Below, one piece after another: positions 58,560 through 64,000 of a stretch of DNA of 64,000 bases; position 1 is the stretch's first letter, and each line of letters starts with the position of its first letter. The notes under the pieces were generated by a model. The model searched no databases. It worked only from the letters and a program-made list of their open reading frames with translations, and was not told the origin of the DNA. The stretch comes from Allolobophora icterica (taxonomy: Eukaryota; Annelida; Clitellata; Crassiclitellata; Lumbricidae). The position numbers and the translations under genes were made by a program. The stretch spans positions 38,011,054 through 38,075,053 of the forward strand of contig OY744614.1 in the NCBI GenBank assembly GCA_963556255.1, in the 5' to 3' direction.

Positions 58560-59138
58560 GCTACAAAGAGAGAATGAATGGAGGACACTTGGAAATTCCT
58601 GCTACAGAGGTAGTGATGGATGAGGCCGACGGCAGACTCTTACAGGCGGATAAATACGTAACCCCAGCCACGTTCTTCGCTCTCTATTCCCAGATATTGT
58701 ACCTAGGGGCCTACACCCAAGACCTCATGATTTTGAACTTCCATGCAAGGACAATCACTACTTTATACCTAGAGTTTTGTTCTGACATGTTCGAGGAACT
58801 AAATAGTATTCTACCTTTCGTAGACTAATCTAGACTAATGGTGTTTTTAGGCTAGGCCTACTGTAGGCCTAGCGTACTCTTTCTGTAAGAAGTTGCGGTT
58901 TGTCAACTTTGATTCATAATAAACGAAATTATAATAGCGTGCGTGTGCAGAATAGATCTTAACATGTAGGCCTAGGCTTATGCAATGATAATCGTGAATG
59001 TTAAAGTGCGATATAGGCCTACCCAAAGCTATAAGCGCTGGCACGCGCCAGATTATTGACGAGAGCCGTTATTTTTGTCGGCCCTACATAGGCCTAATGT
59101 ATGGAAATCCTACATGATAACTGATTAATAATTAGTAA

Positions 59139-59610
59139 GGGGCCATCCATATATTACGTACACAAAAATCCGGGAAAATTGGACCCCCCTCTGTTCGCAA
59201 GCGTACTTTCTTCACCACCCCCCCTGCGTACGTACTCTTGACGCATACCCTCCCCCCCCCCCCCGAAGACCAGCTGCAGAAAGTGTCTCGACAGCCCGAC
59301 TGTCTGCACTTTAGGCCAGATTGAATGATGAGTGAAGGGCCAATATAGACAAATTATAGGTGTCTCGTTCACAGCACAGAATAACTGCACATGGCTTTTA
59401 TATAATGTAATAAAATGCCATCGGAAGACTATAGGACAATACAGAGTTACAAATAGGCTAATGTGGACGTCATTATTAGACATTTATTTTGTGTACGTAC
59501 ACATTTTGTTCCCCCCCCCCTCCCCCCCCCCCCCGTTCGCACCCGTACGCAAAATCGACAAAATCCGACCCCCGATCCCCTAATTGCGTACGTAATATGT
59601 GGATGGCCCC
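59139..59610. mobile_element. 472-bp TIR element with TAA target duplication (PIF/Harbinger-like MITE)
   Basis: Long inverted ends GGGGCCATCCATATATTACG and its match GGGGCCATCCACATATTACG, flanked by TAA on both sides. Inside are long C-runs and TACGTAC words. Superfamily assignment rests on the 3-bp TAA duplication only. Confidence 0.7.
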
Positions 59611-60836
59611 TAACCTCTATAGCGCTGGTTTCTAGTGCACAAGGCCTCAAACGATGGCGCACCACAACCAAGCTGTAATCAAATCAATATCTAGAAGATC
59701 AGTCAGTGAGAGAGAATTAAGCAGCCTGGTGGATAAGCAATTTGAAAAAGGTAACTCTTAAGATTCGTGAACGAAATCACTTAGCCTACCACTGAGCCAC
59801 CACGCTTTTGACTGCAACTGATTGCTGTTGATACAGAGGCTGCGTTAAGGCTCGAGTCTATGACAAAGAGATCTCTGGCCTGATTTCTAATATAACGTCC
59901 ACATATGAATCATCTATGTCCATTTGCGGCCAGCTCACCCTGTTGTGTCAGCAGTGACAGCGAAAATAGAAATGGAGCTATTACTCAGAATATGAGTCAA
60001 AACAGAAAATGCGACGCATCGGAACATGTTTTCCAAACGTTTGGTGTTCTGTTCCAGAAAATCAATGGTCCCCGCCTGAGATTTCGCGCTGCATGCCATA
60101 GGAGGAAACAGCCTACAGATATAGGAAGCAAACGCGGGACGGAGGCGACTGCAGGCCCTGGTGCAACGTTGTGGCAAAAGAGCAACACATCAATCAAGGA
60201 GTCGGGCAGTGAACTTGGCCGTTTATAATAATTATACGGCATGGATTTGCTTCGAATAATTCACAGATTTGGTTCATCAACTTCGCTTTCAATTATCAAC
60301 AATTAGGCGTGTACGTAGCTAAGCCGGTAAATTGTTGGGACTTAAAAGAAAATTGGCCAAAGGGGTACCCGGTAATCTAATAGGAGCCGCAGTATTACAC
60401 AATGGGGTCCCATCTGGAACCTCATGATTCTGAGCGGGCATTTTGGCATATTTTAGGATGGTAGCCTAGTACAGTGTAGCTTCAAGTTGCAAGTTAGAAA
60501 CTTTGTTCTTATGGCTGCAAGGACCGTTCACGTTGCCCTCCCAGGCTTTGGACTGGCACCACCCGAGTACGGCAGTGATGGAACTATTTTATGCTGACAT
60601 GCGCGCCTGTATAACTCATGAGGGCGCTATATATAGGTCCTATTGTTTGAATAATATGGCAGTAAACCTGGTGATTAGTTCACACATAGCACTGCATGCT
60701 GGACTTATGATTATCAAGTTAAAATCCTGCTGAATATAAATATCTATATTATACTGACTCAATATTATAAATCTCTGTATACTGACTCATTATATTATGA
60801 TGATTGAGTTCTCTGCCCGAAGGCATGTCCGTTGGC

Positions 60837-61048
60837 CAGGGGCGTTACTTTGGTCTAAAACGTGGGGGTACCAGTTTCTTACATGTGTACACGAAGCAAG
60901 GCGGAGAGTATACGATCTCTGGGAAGGCACAATAATAAAATATTGATTGGCACTTGTCAAAAAGTGGGGGGTACGGTACCCCCAGCCCAAAAAGTGGGGG
61001 TACGGGTACCCCTCGTACCCCCATGGCCATGCACAAATTACGTCTATG
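60837..61048 (+). mobile_element. hAT MITE family 'CAGGGGCG', copy 3 (212 bp)
   Basis: CAGGGGCGTTACTTTGG at the left end, TTACGTCTATG at the right; perfect target duplication CCGTTGGC (60829-60836 and 61049-61056). Confidence 0.9.
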
Positions 61049-61503
61049 CCGTTGGCTTCATGCCACCCGCGGATGAGGTGAGCGACGTGGTTTTCCGTTG
61101 CCTTCCTAACAGACAGTTGTGGTTTAGCATCTTGTCCAATGTCGACCGCTACGCAGTGGTTTTGAGGCATATTCGAATCTGCGACCCTCCGGTTACTATT
61201 AAGGTACAGAACATACCGCTACACCACCGCGTCCATAAAATCTCCATATATTGGCTCAATATTATACATCTCTGTAATACCGACTCAATATTATAAATCT
61301 CTATCTCTAAAGTATATGCCACTCGTTCTCTATAGAAGCTTGAAATGACGAACGTGCGTTTCCTATTAGAAATGACGAACATGCCAGGCTAACATCCCAG
61401 ACAATTCCACTAATGTTAGAATATTTCTTAGTCTTTAAATCGCCAAATTTGACCAGTCTGTACAAGGATATGCGGTGTGTCAGCCGTATCATGTAATAAA
61501 CGA

Positions 61504-61504
<1 letters not shown>

Positions 61505-61561
<57 letters not shown>

Positions 61562-61582
61562 TATTATTATTATTATTATTAA
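61505..61582. repeat. (AAT)n then (TTA)n array at LINE 3' junction
   Basis: AAT units switch to ATT/TTA units near 61561, where the LINE tail begins. Confidence 0.95.
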
Positions 61583-63710
61583 TATTCTTTATTGATAAAC
61601 CAAAAGCGAACCGCACATTGGTGAACAAGTATAGAAAAATATAAAACATAGAAGTAATAAGAAGATAATAATATTTGAAAAAAAAAGAAAAAAAAGAATA
61701 CATTTAAATTTTTAAAAGTAGAAAATTACTATAATAACACTAAATCAAAGCATCATAACAAGAGAGAAAATTTAAATCTATAATAGTTACTATTATCTGA
61801 AAAGGGTAGCAGAATTTGAGAAGTTTTACTAATTAAACAACATCAAAAAGCATCCTAATAATAAAGCTTTTTCTAGTCAGATTATCAGAACGAGGTAGAG
61901 TAAGATTATGGCCTCTGGGGCGCAACAGGTAACCGGTCGATTTAATTTGAGGCAATAGACCATGAAGGACATGACCATCAAAGCTTCTTATGGCTAAGAA
62001 GAGACGGATATCAGCTGATTGACAGAGTTGAGCATAGGAAGGGTTGTCTTCAGGTAAGTAATGTCCTCTCATAAGTCGTCTTATGATTGAAGACAGCTTA
62101 TCCCGATCACTTTGGTTAGTAAGCTTAAATCCCCACCAGGCAGGAGAAGCATACAATATTCGTGAGAGGATAGTTGCTCTAACCACATCATATAGGCAAG
62201 GTCCTTGTAGACCGTGAGCTACTAAGGTGCGAATAGCATATATGGAGCGGCGGGCCTGACTACAAATTCGATTAACATGATTAGAAATGTTTAAATTGTC
62301 AGATATAGTAACTCCTAAGATGGATCAATGAGACACTCTAACGAGTCCAGGGGTGGATAAAGGTGCGTTTAAATTAGTAAACTTCCCTCTGGGTCTGTGT
62401 AAAATCATTTCATACGTTTTACTATGATTTAATTTCAGGTTACAAGTTTTGGCCCAAGACTCAATGTGCTCTAATTCAGAGGTTATGGATGAACTATTAG
62501 AGGAAGGTATTAAGAGATAGCTGTCATCAGCGTACTTCATAAGAATATTTTGAGGATGTAAAGTTTTAAGGCTTGATATGGAAACAATGAAATGTGTAGG
62601 ACCTGTACTTGAGCCTTGAACTATGCTGGCATTAATACGGATTAAAGTAGATAATTCATCCTGGAATTTAGTACAATGTTGTCGGCCTTCTAAGAAATTA
62701 ATTGACCAATTATAGATGTTATCAGGTATTGGCAAGTTGGAGAGGGATTTTGCTAAGTGATTATGACTTATGGAATCAAATGCCTTAGAGAAATCTAAGG
62801 AAATCAAGTGAACATACTGGTTAGAGCTTAGCATATGAGTGACATGATGAGTTAGGGCTATTAAGGCTGCAGATGTAGAACCAGTGGGGCGAAATGCAAA
62901 TTGATCAGAGAAAGGTTGATTTAGAATAGGATTTGTTAGAATAGGATAAAAGAAACGAATGACTATTTGCTTTTCAATGATGCGACAGAGGATAGGAGTT
63001 ATAGAAATAGGCCTAAAATCTGCTTCAGAGAGAGGGTTTGCAATCTTAGGAACAGGAGAAATTCTACTTATTTTCCACTGGGGAGGAACGAAGGAGTGAG
63101 CTAGAGAAAGATTAAAGAGATGAGCAACGGGTATCGCAAGACCAAATACGGCTTCCCTTAGGAACCACGGGGGTAAACCATCCGGGCCAATTGAGGTGCT
63201 TTGACGTTACTTAGAAGGTGACTAATTTCATAATCATTAAAAACACAATCTAATTGGTTATATCATATGCAGTTAACTTTCGCAGAGGAGAGATGTAATC
63301 AGAGTCGTGAGACGTTTTCCCATAATGTTGATTAAGGGATTCTGAAGTGATATTAGAACTGTAAGTAGACTGTTGAGGTTTATCTCCTCTCAAACGATTG
63401 ACACATTTCCATAGTTCGGTTGATCCTCGCTTGGTTTTTTCAAAGGTTCGAGTGTTCTGACGCGTTATGACGATATTGATCTTAGTCGAAAGGGCGGCTG
63501 CAGATTGAAGATGTCCCTTTTTTAATAACTTGCTCCGTTTTCTTAAGAGGTGTTTGATGACTGGAGTCATGAATGGAGGTTCAGAGTCTCTTATTGTAGA
63601 GGTTTTGACTGGAAAAAAGGTATCTATGACAGTGAGTATGAAAGAGTAAAATGTTTCAAAGGCATCAGCAGGAGACTCAAGTCCAGTGATAAAGTCCCAG
63701 GATAGGTCGG
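61583..63710 (-). pseudogene. 5'-truncated LINE ORF2 with near-complete RT domain, few lesions
   Basis: Read on the minus strand from 63708: DSEPPFMTPVIKHLLRKRSK (linker), KTKRGSTELWKCVNRLRG, two frameshifts near 63200-63250, then GPDGLPPWFLREA, DFRPISITPILCRIIEK, QFAFRPTGSTSAA, LISLDFSKAFDSISH, NASIVQGSSTGP and the catalytic KYADDSYLL. An in-frame TGA near 62329 interrupts an otherwise open frame that continues through ILYASPAWWGF to a stop near 61833. Only the endonuclease part is missing. The 3'UTR ends AATAAAGAATAT plus a TAA-repeat tail. It is flanked on both sides by long trinucleotide arrays. Confidence 0.88.

Positions 63711-64000
<290 letters not shown>

Larger units (their letters stand above)
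58000..61500. other. Upstream flank of the CpG block: no gene recognised
   Basis: Contains the compound microsatellite, a TAGGCCTA-rich stretch (58850-59100) with the palindrome GCTAGGCCTAC/GTAGGCCTAGC at 58851-58873, the TAA-flanked TIR element and the third CAGGGGCG MITE. The 84-codon plus-strand frame at 58574 matches no family I know. Confidence 0.5.

Noticed and set aside
58574..58828. 84-codon plus-strand frame after the TA microsatellite
   Set aside because: Reasonable amino-acid composition but no recognised family, no splice context and no supporting neighbour.

Overview
This is animal (metazoan) genomic DNA, almost certainly a marine invertebrate. Two conserved intron-rich genes lie on the minus strand with GT-AG introns, embedded in AT-rich DNA full of microsatellites, non-LTR retrotransposon (LINE) remains, tRNA-derived SINEs and many short hAT-type DNA transposon relics. 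Recurrent TAGGCCTA words, L2/CR1-like LINEs and GCGCTATATAAAT-tailed SINEs would fit an invertebrate deuterostome such as an echinoderm; that placement is inference and weak.

Gene 1 (minus strand, about 7.9 kb down to beyond base 1) encodes subunit C of the V1 sector of the vacuolar H+-ATPase. I rebuilt ten coding exons, all in phase, from the ATG at 6993 to a donor after 476. They give 329 residues; the last 55-60 residues lie outside the window. A TATA/GC/CCAAT promoter and a short non-coding first exon lie at 7795-7912, with a near-perfect 36-bp palindrome just upstream.

Gene 2 (minus strand, coding 31556 down to 13048) is a complete Na+/Ca2+ exchanger (NCX/SLC8 family). Twelve exons join in frame into 845 codons: the N-terminal membrane bundle with the alpha-1 repeat, a cytoplasmic loop with two Calx-beta Ca2+ sensor domains, and the alpha-2 repeat. 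The end of the exon carrying most of CBD2, with its splice donor, has been tandemly triplicated (three exact 35-bp copies). Coding exon 1 is preceded by a splice acceptor, so an upstream 5'UTR exon must exist; a CpG-rich block at 57.4-57.96 kb is the best candidate promoter, which would make the first intron about 26 kb.

The rest (31.9-57.4 kb and 58-64 kb) has no host gene that I recognise. It holds LINE reverse-transcriptase remnants (27.97-28.98, 34.07-34.56, 52.77 and 61.6-63.7 kb plus 3'-end fragments), hAT fossils (transposase C-terminus at 35.07 kb, BED finger at 42.0 kb, dimerisation region at 44.6 kb), many terminal-inverted-repeat elements (most with 8-bp target-site duplications, several nested in SINEs or a minisatellite), and long simple repeats. 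No tRNA, rRNA or CRISPR locus was found.
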